Source of the DNA: an uncultured Oscillibacter sp.
GTDB lineage: Bacteria > Bacillota > Clostridia > Oscillospirales > Oscillospiraceae
Reading direction: 5' to 3'
Assembly: GCA_910583695.1 (NCBI GenBank)
Contig: CAJTZL010000047.1
Span: 1 to 24,867 of the forward strand
DNA: 24,867 nucleotides
Within the stretch, counting starts at the first letter, position 1. Every line of letters begins with the position of its first letter. Below, piece by piece: positions 7,740 to 15,572 of the stretch. The notes under the pieces are model-generated. The model had not been told where the DNA came from. It did no database searches and worked only from the letters and a program-made list of their open reading frames with translations. Both the position numbers and the translations under genes were made by a program.

Positions 7740-10700
7740 ATGTCCTTCGTCCACCTGCACGTCCACACGGAATACAGCCTGCTGGACGGCGCGTGCCGTA
7801 TCCGGGACCTGCCGAAAATTGTAAAGGAGCTGGGTCAGGATGCCTGTGCCGTCACGGACCATGGGGTTATGTATGGCGCAGTGGACTTCTACCGGGCCTG
7901 CAAGGCGGAGGGCATAAAGCCCATCATCGGCTGCGAGGTCTACGTCACGGCGGAGGGCCGCCGCCTCACCGACAAGGTCCACGAGTTCGATTCCGAGAGC
8001 CGACATCTGGTGCTTCTCTGCGAAAACGAGGAGGGGTACCGGAACCTCTCTTACATGGTTTCCATGGCCTGGACCGAGGGCTTTTACATCAAGCCCCGGA
8101 TTGACCTGGAGCTTCTGCGGGAGCACAGCCGGGGACTGGTGGCCCTCTCCGCGTGTCTGGCGGGGGAGATTCCCCGGCGGCTGCGGAACGGGGAGTATGA
8201 AAACGCCAAACGCTATGCCCTGGAGATGGCAGAGCTCTTCGGGCCGGACCATTTCTATCTGGAAGTTCAGGACCACGGTATCCGGGAGCAGACGGTGGTA
8301 AACCGGGGGATTCTCCGGATTCATGAGGAGACGGGGATTCCCATGGTCTGCACCAACGATGCCCACTACCTCCGGAAGGAGGACGCGGAGGCCCACGATG
8401 TGTTGCTCTGCATCCAGACGGGAAAAATTCTGGACGACGAAAACCGGATGCGCTATGAGCCTCGGAACTTCTACCTCCGAAGCGAGGCGGAAATGGCGGA
8501 GCTGTTCTCCGAATTTGAGGGAGCCCTGGAGAACACGGCGAAGGTGGCGGACATGTGCAGCATGGACTTCACCTTCGGCAAGTACCATCTGCCGGAGTTC
8601 CAGCTGCCGCCGGGCTACGACAGCTTCTCCTATTTGAAAAAGCTCTGCGACGAGGGCTACCAGGCCCGCTACGGGGACGACAGGGCTCACCGGGAACAGC
8701 TCCGGTATGAACAGGACATGATTGAGAAGATGGGCTTCACGGACTACTTCCTCATTGTCTCCGACTTTGTCCGCTACGCCCGGAGCGTGGGCATCCCCGT
8801 AGGGCCGGGCCGGGGCAGTGCGGCAGGGTCCCTAGTCAGCTACTGCCTCTATATCACGGACATTGACCCGGTGAAATACGGACTCTATTTCGAGCGCTTT
8901 TTAAACCCGGAGCGGGTGAGCATGCCGGATATCGACATGGACTTCGGCGACACCCGGAGAGGGGAGGTCATTGAGTACGTCCGCCGGAAGTACGGCGAGG
9001 ACCATGTGGCCCAGATCGTCACCTTCGGCACCATGGCCGCCCGGGGCGTGGTGCGGGACGTGGGCCGGGTGATGAACCTGCCCTATGCCGAAGTGGATCA
9101 GATCGCCAAGCAGATTCCCAATGCCCCCGGGGCTCACATCACCCTGGCGGACGCTCTGCGGCTGACGAAATCCCTCAGCGATTTGTACAACGGCGACGAG
9201 AGGGTAAGGCGGCTCATCGATACCGCCCAGATGCTGGAGGGCATGCCCCGGAACGCCTCCACCCATGCCGCCGGGGTGGTCATTACAAAACGGCCCGTCT
9301 ATGAGTACGTGCCCCTGGCGAAGAATGACGATATCGTGGTCTGCCAATACGGCATGGTGACGCTGGAGGAGCTGGGGCTTCTCAAAATGGACTTCCTGGC
9401 CCTGCGGAACCTGACGGTGCTGGAGGATGCGGTACAGCTCCTCCGGCAGCAGCAGCCGGACTTCCGCCTGGAGGACATTCCGGAGGGAGACCGGGAGACC
9501 TATGAGATGCTGGCGGCCGGAAAGACCTCCGGTGTGTTCCAGATGGAGTCCACCGGCATGACGGGGGTCTGCGTGGGGCTGAAGCCCCAGAATATTGAGG
9601 ATATTACCGCCATCATCGCCCTCTACCGGCCCGGGCCCATGGATTCCATTCCTCGGTTCATCGCCTGCAAGCAGGACCCGAAGCTCATCAAGTACCGCCA
9701 TCCCTCCCTGGAGCCCATCCTGGCCGTTACCTATGGCTGCATTGTCTACCAGGAGCAGGTTATCAAGATTTTCCAGGATCTGGCGGGCTACTCTCTGGGG
9801 CAGGCGGACATGGTCCGCCGCGCCATGAGTAAAAAGAAGGCCAAGGACATTGAGAAGGAACGGGAGGCCTTCCTCCACGGCGACCCGGAACGGGATATCT
9901 CCGGCTGTGTGGCCAACGGTATCTCCGAGGCCACGGCGGAGGCCATTTATCAGGAGATCTATGATTTTGCCAACTACGCCTTCAACAAGGCCCACGCGGT
10001 CAGCTACGCGGTGGTGGCCTATCAGACGGCCTATTTCAAGTGTCACTACACCCGGGAGTACATGGCGGCCCTTTTGACCTCCGTGCTGGACAACTCCGAC
10101 AAGGTGGCGGGCTATATCAACGAGTGCCGGGACTGCGGCATTGCCCTGCTGCCACCGGACATCAACTGCTCCCTGGACCGCTTCACCGTGGAGGAGGGAG
10201 GCATCCGCTTCGGGCTGGTAGCCATCAAGAACATCGGCCGGGGCTTCATCCAGGCCGTCATGAAGGAGCGGGAGGTGTCCGGGGACTTCGCCTCCCTCCA
10301 CGACTTCTGCCGCCGGATGGCGGGCAGCGACATGAACAAGCGGGCCCTGGAAAACCTGATCCGGGCCGGGGCCTTCGACGGAACCGGAGCCCGGCGGTCC
10401 CAGCTGATCCGGGTCTATGAGAAGGTGCTGGACGCCGCGGCGTCCCGGCAGAGGCAGAATCTGGAGGGGCAGCTGGACTTCTTCGGCATGTCCGCCGGGC
10501 CCGCCTTCCGAAAGACGGAAGACATTCACCTGCCGGATATTCCGGAGTTCACCGCCCAGGAGCGGATGACCATGGAGAAGGAGACCACGGGGCTCTATCT
10601 CTCCGGCCATCCGATGGACGCCTACCGGGACATTGTGCGTCGTCTGAGAGTCCCCCAGATCGGGAAGGTATTGGAGGACTTCGCCCAGGAAAACGGCCCC

Positions 10701-11234
10701 ACCCGCTTTTCCGACGGGCAGTATCTGACCCTGGCGGGGGTAGTGACCTCCAGCAAAACTAAGACCACCAAAAACAACAGCCTCATGGCCTACGTGGTGG
10801 TGGAGGATGAAACCGGGTCCATCGAAATGCTGTGCTTCAGCCGGACGCTGGATATCTGCGGGCCCTACCTCCGGGAGAATCAGGCCGTGGTGGTGAAGGG
10901 AAAGCTGTCCGTCCGAGACGAAAAGGCCCCCCAGCTCATGTGCGATTCCGCCTATCCCCTGGAGACGGCAGAAGGCGGGATGCCGGCCCAGCCGCCGGCC
11001 GCGCAGGACGCCAAGCTGGTAAAGGGGGAGACCCTGTATCTGAAATTCCCCTCTCTGGACCATCCGTCGCTCCGGCACATGAAGCTGGTGTTTACCATGT
11101 TCCCGGGGGATACCCAGGTGAAAATGGTCATGGCGGACACCCGGAAAATCTATGGCACCCGGGCGCTGCTCCACAAGGCTTTGCTGGAGGAGGCCCGGGA
11201 GACCCTGGGAGAGGAAAATGTGGCGGTGAAATAA
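7740..11234 (+). CDS. dnaE: DNA polymerase III subunit alpha (DnaE)
   Basis: This is a C-family replicative DNA polymerase. In Bacillota that also carry PolC it usually extends primers on the lagging strand; whether PolC is present here is not visible. The 1164-residue product starts with the PHP domain (SFVHLHVHTEYSLLDG, 2-17; VTDHGVMYG). The polymerase core has GPGRGSAAGS (about 358), the catalytic PDIDMDF with Asp397, Asp399 and Asp401, and KMDFLALRNL with the third acidic residue at about 551. A helix-hairpin-helix region follows, and then a C-terminal OB fold (LTLAGVVTSSKTKTTKN, about 997). The frame is open to 7632, but the SD AAAGGGGGAGG (7725-7735) fixes ATG 7740. It is the last gene of the hprK operon and is followed by a terminator. 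Confidence 0.97.
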   Translation: MSFVHLHVHTEYSLLDGACRIRDLPKIVKELGQDACAVTDHGVMYGAVDFYRACKAEGIKPIIGCEVYVTAEGRRLTDKVHEFDSESRHLVLLCENEEGYRNLSYMVSMAWTEGFYIKPRIDLELLREHSRGLVALSACLAGEIPRRLRNGEYENAKRYALEMAELFGPDHFYLEVQDHGIREQTVVNRGILRIHEETGIPMVCTNDAHYLRKEDAEAHDVLLCIQTGKILDDENRMRYEPRNFYLRSEAEMAELFSEFEGALENTAKVADMCSMDFTFGKYHLPEFQLPPGYDSFSYLKKLCDEGYQARYGDDRAHREQLRYEQDMIEKMGFTDYFLIVSDFVRYARSVGIPVGPGRGSAAGSLVSYCLYITDIDPVKYGLYFERFLNPERVSMPDIDMDFGDTRRGEVIEYVRRKYGEDHVAQIVTFGTMAARGVVRDVGRVMNLPYAEVDQIAKQIPNAPGAHITLADALRLTKSLSDLYNGDERVRRLIDTAQMLEGMPRNASTHAAGVVITKRPVYEYVPLAKNDDIVVCQYGMVTLEELGLLKMDFLALRNLTVLEDAVQLLRQQQPDFRLEDIPEGDRETYEMLAAGKTSGVFQMESTGMTGVCVGLKPQNIEDITAIIALYRPGPMDSIPRFIACKQDPKLIKYRHPSLEPILAVTYGCIVYQEQVIKIFQDLAGYSLGQADMVRRAMSKKKAKDIEKEREAFLHGDPERDISGCVANGISEATAEAIYQEIYDFANYAFNKAHAVSYAVVAYQTAYFKCHYTREYMAALLTSVLDNSDKVAGYINECRDCGIALLPPDINCSLDRFTVEEGGIRFGLVAIKNIGRGFIQAVMKEREVSGDFASLHDFCRRMAGSDMNKRALENLIRAGAFDGTGARRSQLIRVYEKVLDAAASRQRQNLEGQLDFFGMSAGPAFRKTEDIHLPDIPEFTAQERMTMEKETTGLYLSGHPMDAYRDIVRRLRVPQIGKVLEDFAQENGPTRFSDGQYLTLAGVVTSSKTKTTKNNSLMAYVVVEDETGSIEMLCFSRTLDICGPYLRENQAVVVKGKLSVRDEKAPQLMCDSAYPLETAEGGMPAQPPAAQDAKLVKGETLYLKFPSLDHPSLRHMKLVFTMFPGDTQVKMVMADTRKIYGTRALLHKALLEEARETLGEENVAVK

Positions 11235-11237
11235 ACA

Positions 11238-11270
11238 ACGCGGGTACGGAGCTTCCGTACCCGCGTTTTC
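11238..11270. terminator. Bidirectional terminator between dnaE and the DUF4364 gene
   Basis: A perfect 12-bp stem (11238-11249 with 11255-11266, loop AGCTT) is followed by TTTTC on the plus side; on the minus strand the stem is followed by TTGTTTATTT. It lies between two convergent stops (dnaE 11234 and DUF4364 11271) and can serve both. Confidence 0.92.
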
Positions 11271-11795
11271 TCATGGGTTCTCAGATAGAAGCAGCTGGAT
11301 GATCTGGCCGTACAGCTTCTCCGGCACTTCCTGAAAGCGCTTGGCCACCGCCTTGGCCTGGGCCTGATCCACCATCATCAGCTTGAGGTCCATGACGCCG
11401 CCCTTGTCGTCGGTCAGTTGAAGGCGCACTGTATAGGTGCCGTTGGGCCGCTGTTCGGTGGAGGCTTTCACCTGCCGCCGGCGGAGGAGCTTCCGGTTCC
11501 AATCCTCCAGGTTTTTGTCACAGCGCTGCCGGACGGAATAGGGGAGGCTGGAGTCGCAGGCGGCGCCGTTTCGCCGGCCCTTCTCCGTGAGGGCATAAAG
11601 GCCGTTTTGGTCCAGGGTCAGGTGCTCCGTGCGGACTAGGTCGGCCAGACAGTCGGAGAAGTCGAAATAATCAATGGCGTCGTCGCAGAGGGTCAGGTCC
11701 AGAATGGTGTCGAAGGGCACCGGCTCCTGCACCCTGGCGGCGATATAGAGAATGAGAAATTTGATTTCCAGCTTGTCCTGAATAAAGCCCGGCAT
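11271..11795 (-). CDS. DUF4364 family protein, winged-helix-like
   Basis: This 174-residue cytosolic protein has an N-terminal half with the layout of a winged helix: FIQDKLEIKFLILYIAARV, then a recognition-like segment FDFSDCLADLVRTEHLTL and the wing ALTEKGRRNG. The C-terminal half is a beta-rich domain with LQLTDDKGGVMDLKLMMVDQAQA. This matches my recollection of the DUF4364 family, common in Clostridia and often annotated as a putative regulator. The SD GGAGAGGAGG (plus-strand 11804-11813) precedes the ATG, and a good promoter lies at 11843-11871. A DNA-binding role is inferred from the fold pattern; no target is known. Confidence 0.8.
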   Translation of the reverse strand: MPGFIQDKLEIKFLILYIAARVQEPVPFDTILDLTLCDDAIDYFDFSDCLADLVRTEHLTLDQNGLYALTEKGRRNGAACDSSLPYSVRQRCDKNLEDWNRKLLRRRQVKASTEQRPNGTYTVRLQLTDDKGGVMDLKLMMVDQAQAKAVAKRFQEVPEKLYGQIIQLLLSENP

Positions 11796-11842
11796 GAGAT
11801 TCGGCCTCCTCTCCGGCGTTTGTTCCCCAAAGGGTCTTTTTC

Positions 11843-11871
11843 ATTATACCCCGCCGGGGCGAAAAACACAA
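11843..11871 (-). promoter_or_regulatory. Promoter for the DUF4364 gene
   Basis: Read on the minus strand, -35 TTGTGT (plus 11866-11871) and -10 TATAAT (plus 11843-11848) are 17 bp apart. The start would be near 11836, giving a leader of about 40 bases with the SD in it. It is divergent from the lipoprotein promoter. Confidence 0.7.
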
Positions 11872-11909
11872 GCCCGGGAAGCGATTCTGGAAATTTGTCG
11901 AAAATTGCC

Positions 11910-11938
11910 TTGACGGCTTCCCTTGTCATTGGTATCAT
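11910..11938 (+). promoter_or_regulatory. Promoter for the YerB-like lipoprotein gene
   Basis: The -35 TTGACG (11910-11915) and -10 TATCAT (11933-11938) have 17-bp spacing, and transcription would start near 11945. The two divergent -35 boxes are about 38 bp apart, so a regulator bound between them could affect both genes. Confidence 0.7.
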
Positions 11939-11972
11939 AGGGACAGCTTAAAACATGAAAGGCGGCGGCGAA

Positions 11973-13058
11973 ATGAAAAAACGGACGCTGGCGATCTTAC
12001 TGGCGGCATGGATGCTTCTGGCCCTGGTGGGCTGCGGAGGGAAGGCGGAGGAGGAATCGCCGCCCCCGCCCGTGGAGAATGAGTACCCGGCCCCGCCTCC
12101 GGAGCCGGAGCCGGATCCGGAGCCCTACGTCCCGGCGGGAATCAACCCGCTGACGGGGCTTCCCATGGAGCCGGAGTATGAGAGTCTGCGGCCCATCGCC
12201 GTCATGCTGAACAATCTGAAGGCGGCCCAGCCCCAGCTGGGCATCTCTCAGGCGGATATCATTTACGAGATCCCTGTAGAGGGAGGCATCACCCGGATGC
12301 TGTGCCTCTATCAGACGGTGGAGGGTGTGGATATTCTGGGAAGCGTCCGGTCTGCCCGGCCCTATTTTGTGGAGCTGGCTCTGGGACACGACGCGGTCTA
12401 TGTTCACGCCGGGGGCAGCCAGGAGGCATATTCCAACCTGCGGAGCTGGAAGGTGGACCACATGGACGGCGTCCGGGGCGGAGACGACGCCAAGATTTTC
12501 TGGCGGGACCCGGACCGGAAGCGGAACAACGGCTATGAGCACAGCCTGATTACCTCCGGAGAGAACATTCTGGAGTATCTGGGCAAGGGGAAGATTCCCA
12601 CGGAACACGCCGACGGCTGGTGCTACCTCCAGGCGTTCATGGAGGACGGAACCCCGGCGGCAGGGGAGCCGGCGGAGCACATCAAGGTCCGTTTTTCCGG
12701 CTATAAGACCGGGACCTTCGACTACGACGCCGCCACGGGAAAATATCTGGTGGGCCAGTACGGCAAGGAGCACGTGGACGGCAGTACCGGAAGTCAGGTC
12801 AGCGCGACCAACGTGCTGGTGCTGAAAACCTCCGTCGCCGTCCTGGACGATGTGGGCCGCCTCCGGGTCCAAACCACCGGAGAGGGAGAAGGCCTCTTCT
12901 TCTGCGGCGGCAAAGCGGTTCCCATCCAGTGGAGCCGGAAGAACCGGGACAGCGCCTTTTCCTACACGCTGGAGGACGGCCGGTCTCTGGCCCTGGGGCA
13001 GGGGAACAGCTATATCTGCATCTTCAGTCCCAAGACCGGCACGGTGGAATACGAATAA
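11973..13058 (+). CDS. DUF3048 (YerB-like) lipoprotein
   Basis: This is a predicted membrane-anchored lipoprotein of unknown function. The N-terminus has KKR, a hydrophobic stretch and the lipobox LVGC with Cys21, then a Pro/Glu-rich linker (about 27-55). The DUF3048 N-terminal domain follows, with INPLTGLPME, RPIAVMLNN, EGGITRML and VRSARPYF. The C-terminal domain includes TNVLVLKTSVAVLD and GKAVPIQWSRKN. This is the two-domain layout of Bacillus YerB. ATG 11973 is preferred, with AAAGGCGG at 11958-11965; an in-frame ATG at 11955 would add six residues but has only a weak, distant SD. Transcription starts at the promoter at 11910 and ends at the terminator at 13064. Confidence 0.88.
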   Translation: MKKRTLAILLAAWMLLALVGCGGKAEEESPPPPVENEYPAPPPEPEPDPEPYVPAGINPLTGLPMEPEYESLRPIAVMLNNLKAAQPQLGISQADIIYEIPVEGGITRMLCLYQTVEGVDILGSVRSARPYFVELALGHDAVYVHAGGSQEAYSNLRSWKVDHMDGVRGGDDAKIFWRDPDRKRNNGYEHSLITSGENILEYLGKGKIPTEHADGWCYLQAFMEDGTPAAGEPAEHIKVRFSGYKTGTFDYDAATGKYLVGQYGKEHVDGSTGSQVSATNVLVLKTSVAVLDDVGRLRVQTTGEGEGLFFCGGKAVPIQWSRKNRDSAFSYTLEDGRSLALGQGNSYICIFSPKTGTVEYE

Positions 13059-13063
13059 GCGAA

Positions 13064-13097
13064 AAGGACCGTCCCGGAAACGGGACGGTCCTTGTTT
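13064..13097. terminator. Bidirectional terminator between the lipoprotein and cysteine-rich genes
   Basis: A perfect 12-bp stem (13064-13075 with 13082-13093, loop GGAAAC) has T-rich flanks on both sides (GTTT on plus, TTTTCG on minus). It sits between convergent stops at 13058 and 13097. Confidence 0.9.
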
Positions 13098-13930
13098 CAC
13101 TTGCGGCAGGCGCAGCAGCACTCTTCGTAGTTTTCCGGCAGCCGCACGGTATTGGGGGGGAAAAATTCGCCCACGGGGAAGGCGATGTTGCGGAACACGC
13201 CGCAGGGATCTTCGGTCCCGCTGCCGCAGGCGCACTCCTTGTCGGGCATGCAGTAGTCGTAGACGGGCACCAGGAGCTGGGAGTCCCGCTCCAGGCGAAC
13301 GATGGAGAACTGGCCCAGGGTGACATAGATGCGGCGGCTGTCGTCACCGCTGGAGAGCTCCCCGTCAAAGCAGCTGTTGACGAAGGAGGGTACCTCGCAG
13401 AGCTCGCAGTCGCAGTCCCGCTTGCCGCAGCAGTCCATGATCCGGGCGTCCAGAACGATGGGGTCCACTGCCTCTACAACGGCCACAGGCAGGTTGGACC
13501 GGCTGGTGAGCTGGAGGTCCGGCTCGCCGGTGCGGAGTTCTGAGGAGAAAATCTTGGCGTTCCCCTCGCTGCCGAAGAGGATGGCCCGCTTGTCAAAGAC
13601 ACACAGGCCCTCCACGGTGACAGGGGCGGGACAGCTCAGATAAGCCTGGAGAGTGACGGAATAGAAGAAGCGCATGTCGACGGTATAGAAGCCCCGATTG
13701 AAGCTGACAGGCTCCACGTCCACGTAGACATAGAGGAGCTTGGCACTGCCGCCCTTGACGGACAGGGCGCGGTTGATGATATCCACATACTGGAGTTTGG
13801 GATAGAAACGCAGGTCCTCGATGCAGTCCTTGTCTCGACAAGAATCGTACACTTTCCGTGTATGAATGCAAACCGCCTCTCGGATGCCGCTGAGGTCCTC
13901 CACAGGACCGGGCATGACTTTCTCGGGCAT
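13097..13930 (-). CDS. Cysteine-rich conserved hypothetical protein
   Basis: This 277-residue product has about 19 cysteines. They cluster in VCIHTRKVYDSCRDKDC (about 21-37), a dense CCGKRDCDCELC block near residue 165, DYCMPDKECACGSG near 227 and a terminal CCCAC. There is no signal peptide or membrane segment. The middle is beta-rich (KLLYVYVDVEPVSFNRGFYTVDMRFFYSV). I have seen similar proteins in many Clostridia with no assigned function; metal binding or a disulfide-linked spore-layer role are both possible guesses. The start is ATG 13930 with AGGAGG eight bases upstream. It lies 85 bases downstream of the GNAT gene on the same strand and may be co-transcribed with it. A CATACA-like box lies upstream (see findings). 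Confidence 0.8.
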   Translation of the reverse strand: MPEKVMPGPVEDLSGIREAVCIHTRKVYDSCRDKDCIEDLRFYPKLQYVDIINRALSVKGGSAKLLYVYVDVEPVSFNRGFYTVDMRFFYSVTLQAYLSCPAPVTVEGLCVFDKRAILFGSEGNAKIFSSELRTGEPDLQLTSRSNLPVAVVEAVDPIVLDARIMDCCGKRDCDCELCEVPSFVNSCFDGELSSGDDSRRIYVTLGQFSIVRLERDSQLLVPVYDYCMPDKECACGSGTEDPCGVFRNIAFPVGEFFPPNTVRLPENYEECCCACRK

Positions 13931-14015
13931 TGCAATAACCTCCTGATAAGTAGCTGGCGAAAGAACAAAGTCCTTTCAATTCAGTGTATGCGCCGCCGCC
14001 CAGGAGGTGAAAGGC

Positions 14016-14534
14016 CTATTCCAGCTCCTCCCGCAAAAGGGCATACATGCAGTAGGAACGGACCCGGCCGTTTTTATAGATGCCGTTTCGCATGATGCCC
14101 TCGCAGGTGAATCCGGTCTTTTCCAGCACCCGTCGGGAGCCAAGGTTGTCCGCGAAGGGCTCCGCGTAAATACGAAGCAGATCAAAGCGGTCAAAGGCCT
14201 CCCGGCAGAGCTGCCGCACCGCCTCTGTCATGACACCCCGGCCCCAGTGCTCCTCCGCCAGCCAATAGCCCAGCTCAGCGGATTTTTCATATACGTCGTC
14301 CTTGACGGAGACGCTGATGCTGCCGGCGGCTTTTCCGTCTATCACGATAGCCCGCATGAGCTGCCGCGTCTCACCCTGTGCGATACAGTCGCCTACAAAC
14401 CACTCTGCGTCCGCAAGAGCATAGGGGGAAGGGAAGACGTTCCGCAGATTTGCCGCTACCTTCGGGTTGTTGGCGGCGGCGGCAATGGGCTCCGCGTCGG
14501 CGGGGAGCCAGGGACGCAGAATCAATGAAACCAT
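14016..14534 (-). CDS. GNAT family N-acetyltransferase (RimJ/RimL-like)
   Basis: This 172-residue acetyl-CoA-dependent acetyltransferase has an N-terminus (LILRPWLPADAEPIAAAANNPKV) like RimJ/RimL-type N-terminal acetyltransferases. The acetyl-CoA-binding motif A is LGYWLAEEHWGRGVMTEAV (about 89-107), followed by RIYAEPFADNLGSRRVLEKTGF. The open frame extends to 14714, but the SD AAGGAGG (plus 14540-14546) and the promoter at 14566-14594 set the start at ATG 14534. Substrate cannot be told; ribosomal protein N-termini, antibiotics and other amines are all family substrates. It is divergent from yajC. Confidence 0.87.
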   Translation of the reverse strand: MVSLILRPWLPADAEPIAAAANNPKVAANLRNVFPSPYALADAEWFVGDCIAQGETRQLMRAIVIDGKAAGSISVSVKDDVYEKSAELGYWLAEEHWGRGVMTEAVRQLCREAFDRFDLLRIYAEPFADNLGSRRVLEKTGFTCEGIMRNGIYKNGRVRSYCMYALLREELE

Positions 14535-14565
14535 AGAATGCCTCCTTATCAAGAATGTGGAGTCC

Positions 14566-14594
14566 ATTATACCAGCAGGGAAAGCCCTTGTCCA
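14566..14594 (-). promoter_or_regulatory. Promoter for the GNAT gene
   Basis: On the minus strand, TGGACA (plus 14589-14594), a 17-bp spacer and TATAAT (plus 14566-14571) form a promoter with an extended TG upstream of the -10. The core CTGGTATAATGGAC is repeated exactly, inverted, in the yajC promoter. Confidence 0.75.
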
Positions 14595-14647
14595 TCGCGT
14601 TTTCCGGCACTTTTCGGATAGAAAGGAAAAACCCTCAAAGAAAAGGC

Positions 14648-14675
14648 TTGCAAAACTCTCAGTATCTGGTATAAT
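14648..14675 (+). promoter_or_regulatory. Promoter for yajC
   Basis: The -35 TTGCAA (14648-14653), a 16-bp spacer and -10 TATAAT (14670-14675) with an extended TGG place the start near 14682. That gives a leader of about 32 bases carrying the SD AAGGAAGGAAG. Confidence 0.78.
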
Positions 14676-14713
14676 GGACACATTCTGATTACACAAAAGG
14701 AAGGAAGCGCTCA

Positions 14714-15076
14714 ATGGATTACACGATTCTCATGTTGATCGTCATGGTGGCGATCATGTATTTCCTGATGATCCGTCCGGAGAATAAGCGGAAGAAAAAG
14801 GCCCAGGAAATGCGGGACAGCCTGAAAAAAGGCGACGTGATCACCTCCATCGGCGGCATCATCGGCAAAATTGTATCCGTCGGCAAAGACACCATCGTCA
14901 TCGAAACCAGCGACGACCGGGTCCGCATGGAACTGACCAAGTGGGCCGTAAGCTCCGTGGGCGTCCAGAGCGGCGAACAGCCCGAGGAGAAAAAGGAAGA
15001 GAAGAAGCCTGCCAAGAAGGACGCCGAAAAGAAGGAATCCGACGGGGACAAGGGCGATTGGAACCCGGAGATTTAA
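14714..15076 (+). CDS. yajC: Preprotein translocase accessory subunit YajC
   Basis: YajC is a single-span inner-membrane protein that associates with SecDF and the SecYEG translocon. The 120-residue product has one N-terminal membrane segment (about 4-20) followed directly by the family hallmark MIRPENKRKKKAQEM. The beta-rich domain then has SLKKGDVITSIGGIIGKIVSV and ETSDDRVRMELTKWAV. The last 30 residues are a Lys/Glu-rich, probably disordered tail. A strong SD precedes ATG 14714. No tgt, queA, secD or secF lies beside it in this window; instead a GNAT gene is divergent and a TIGR04086 membrane gene follows. Confidence 0.95.
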   Translation: MDYTILMLIVMVAIMYFLMIRPENKRKKKAQEMRDSLKKGDVITSIGGIIGKIVSVGKDTIVIETSDDRVRMELTKWAVSSVGVQSGEQPEEKKEEKKPAKKDAEKKESDGDKGDWNPEI

Positions 15077-15120
15077 CCCCTCTTAAAACGGCCTCCCGAT
15101 TTTGTCCCATCCCAAACGCA

Positions 15121-15183
15121 TAAAAGCCCCCTCCCAAAGAATATGCTTTTCTCAAGAGCATGTTTCGAGGGAGGAGTTTTTTA
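15121..15183 (+). promoter_or_regulatory. Long hairpin enclosing the SD and U-tract before the TIGR04086 gene
   Basis: The left arm 15121-15135 pairs with the right arm 15169-15183. Six G-C-rich pairs (CCTCCC with GGGAGG) come first, then mismatches, then four A-T pairs with the T-run 15179-15182 and a pair to the A of the start codon. An inner 8-pair stem lies at 15143-15150 with 15154-15161. The right arm contains both the SD (GGGAGGAG) and a T6 run. It may act as a leaky terminator and as a translation block. No ligand-binding motif was recognised. Confidence 0.5.
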
Positions 15184-15572
15184 TGGCAAAGGGACGGAAA
15201 AAGCTGGCGGTATGGCAGGGCTTTCTGGCGGGGGGACTGCTGACGCTGAGCGTGTATCTGCTGGGTCTGCTGCTTCTGACGCTGCTGCTGGTGAAGGGTG
15301 CCTTGTCGGAAGGAGGGAGTTTCGCTATGGTAGCGGCGCTGTGTGTGCTGGCCACCCTGGCCGGGGGACTGCTGACGGTGCGCCTGACCCTCTGGCGTGC
15401 CGGGGGCGTACTGACGGCGGCACTGTTTTTATCCGTGCTGCTGCTGGCAGGGCTGGGTTTTTGGGAGGAAATCACCTGGCTGGGCCGGGGCGGTATTCTT
15501 CTTCTCTGCGGCTTGGCCGGGGGACTTCTGGCCGGGGTGGCCGGCCCCAAAAAGCGGCGGCGGAGAAAGTGA
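15183..15572 (+). CDS. TIGR04086 family membrane protein
   Basis: This is a small integral membrane protein of unknown role, 129 residues with four predicted membrane segments (about 12-37, 46-66, 75-92, 103-120). Both ends are basic (MAKGRKK and KKRRRRK), so both probably face the cytosol. Such four-span proteins next to yajC match the TIGR04086 (YrzE-like) family. The SD GGGAGGAG (15169-15176) fixes ATG 15183; the open frame to 15102 has no ribosome site. The segment LAGGLL occurs three times (15-20, 59-64, 111-116), twice with 15 identical bases, suggesting internal duplication. Expression may be limited by the hairpin over its SD. Confidence 0.8.
   Translation: MAKGRKKLAVWQGFLAGGLLTLSVYLLGLLLLTLLLVKGALSEGGSFAMVAALCVLATLAGGLLTVRLTLWRAGGVLTAALFLSVLLLAGLGFWEEITWLGRGGILLLCGLAGGLLAGVAGPKKRRRRK

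Noticed and set aside
8901..11174. Long open frame of 757 codons on the minus strand opposite dnaE
   Set aside because: It mirrors the dnaE codon pattern in high-GC DNA, has low-complexity His/Gly/Leu-rich sequence, no SD and no recognisable domain. The plus strand encodes an intact polymerase.
13024..13643. Overlapping open frames on both strands around the cysteine-rich gene
   Set aside because: Only the minus-strand frame 13097-13930 has a proper SD, non-random Cys clusters and a terminator at its end. The others are shadows.
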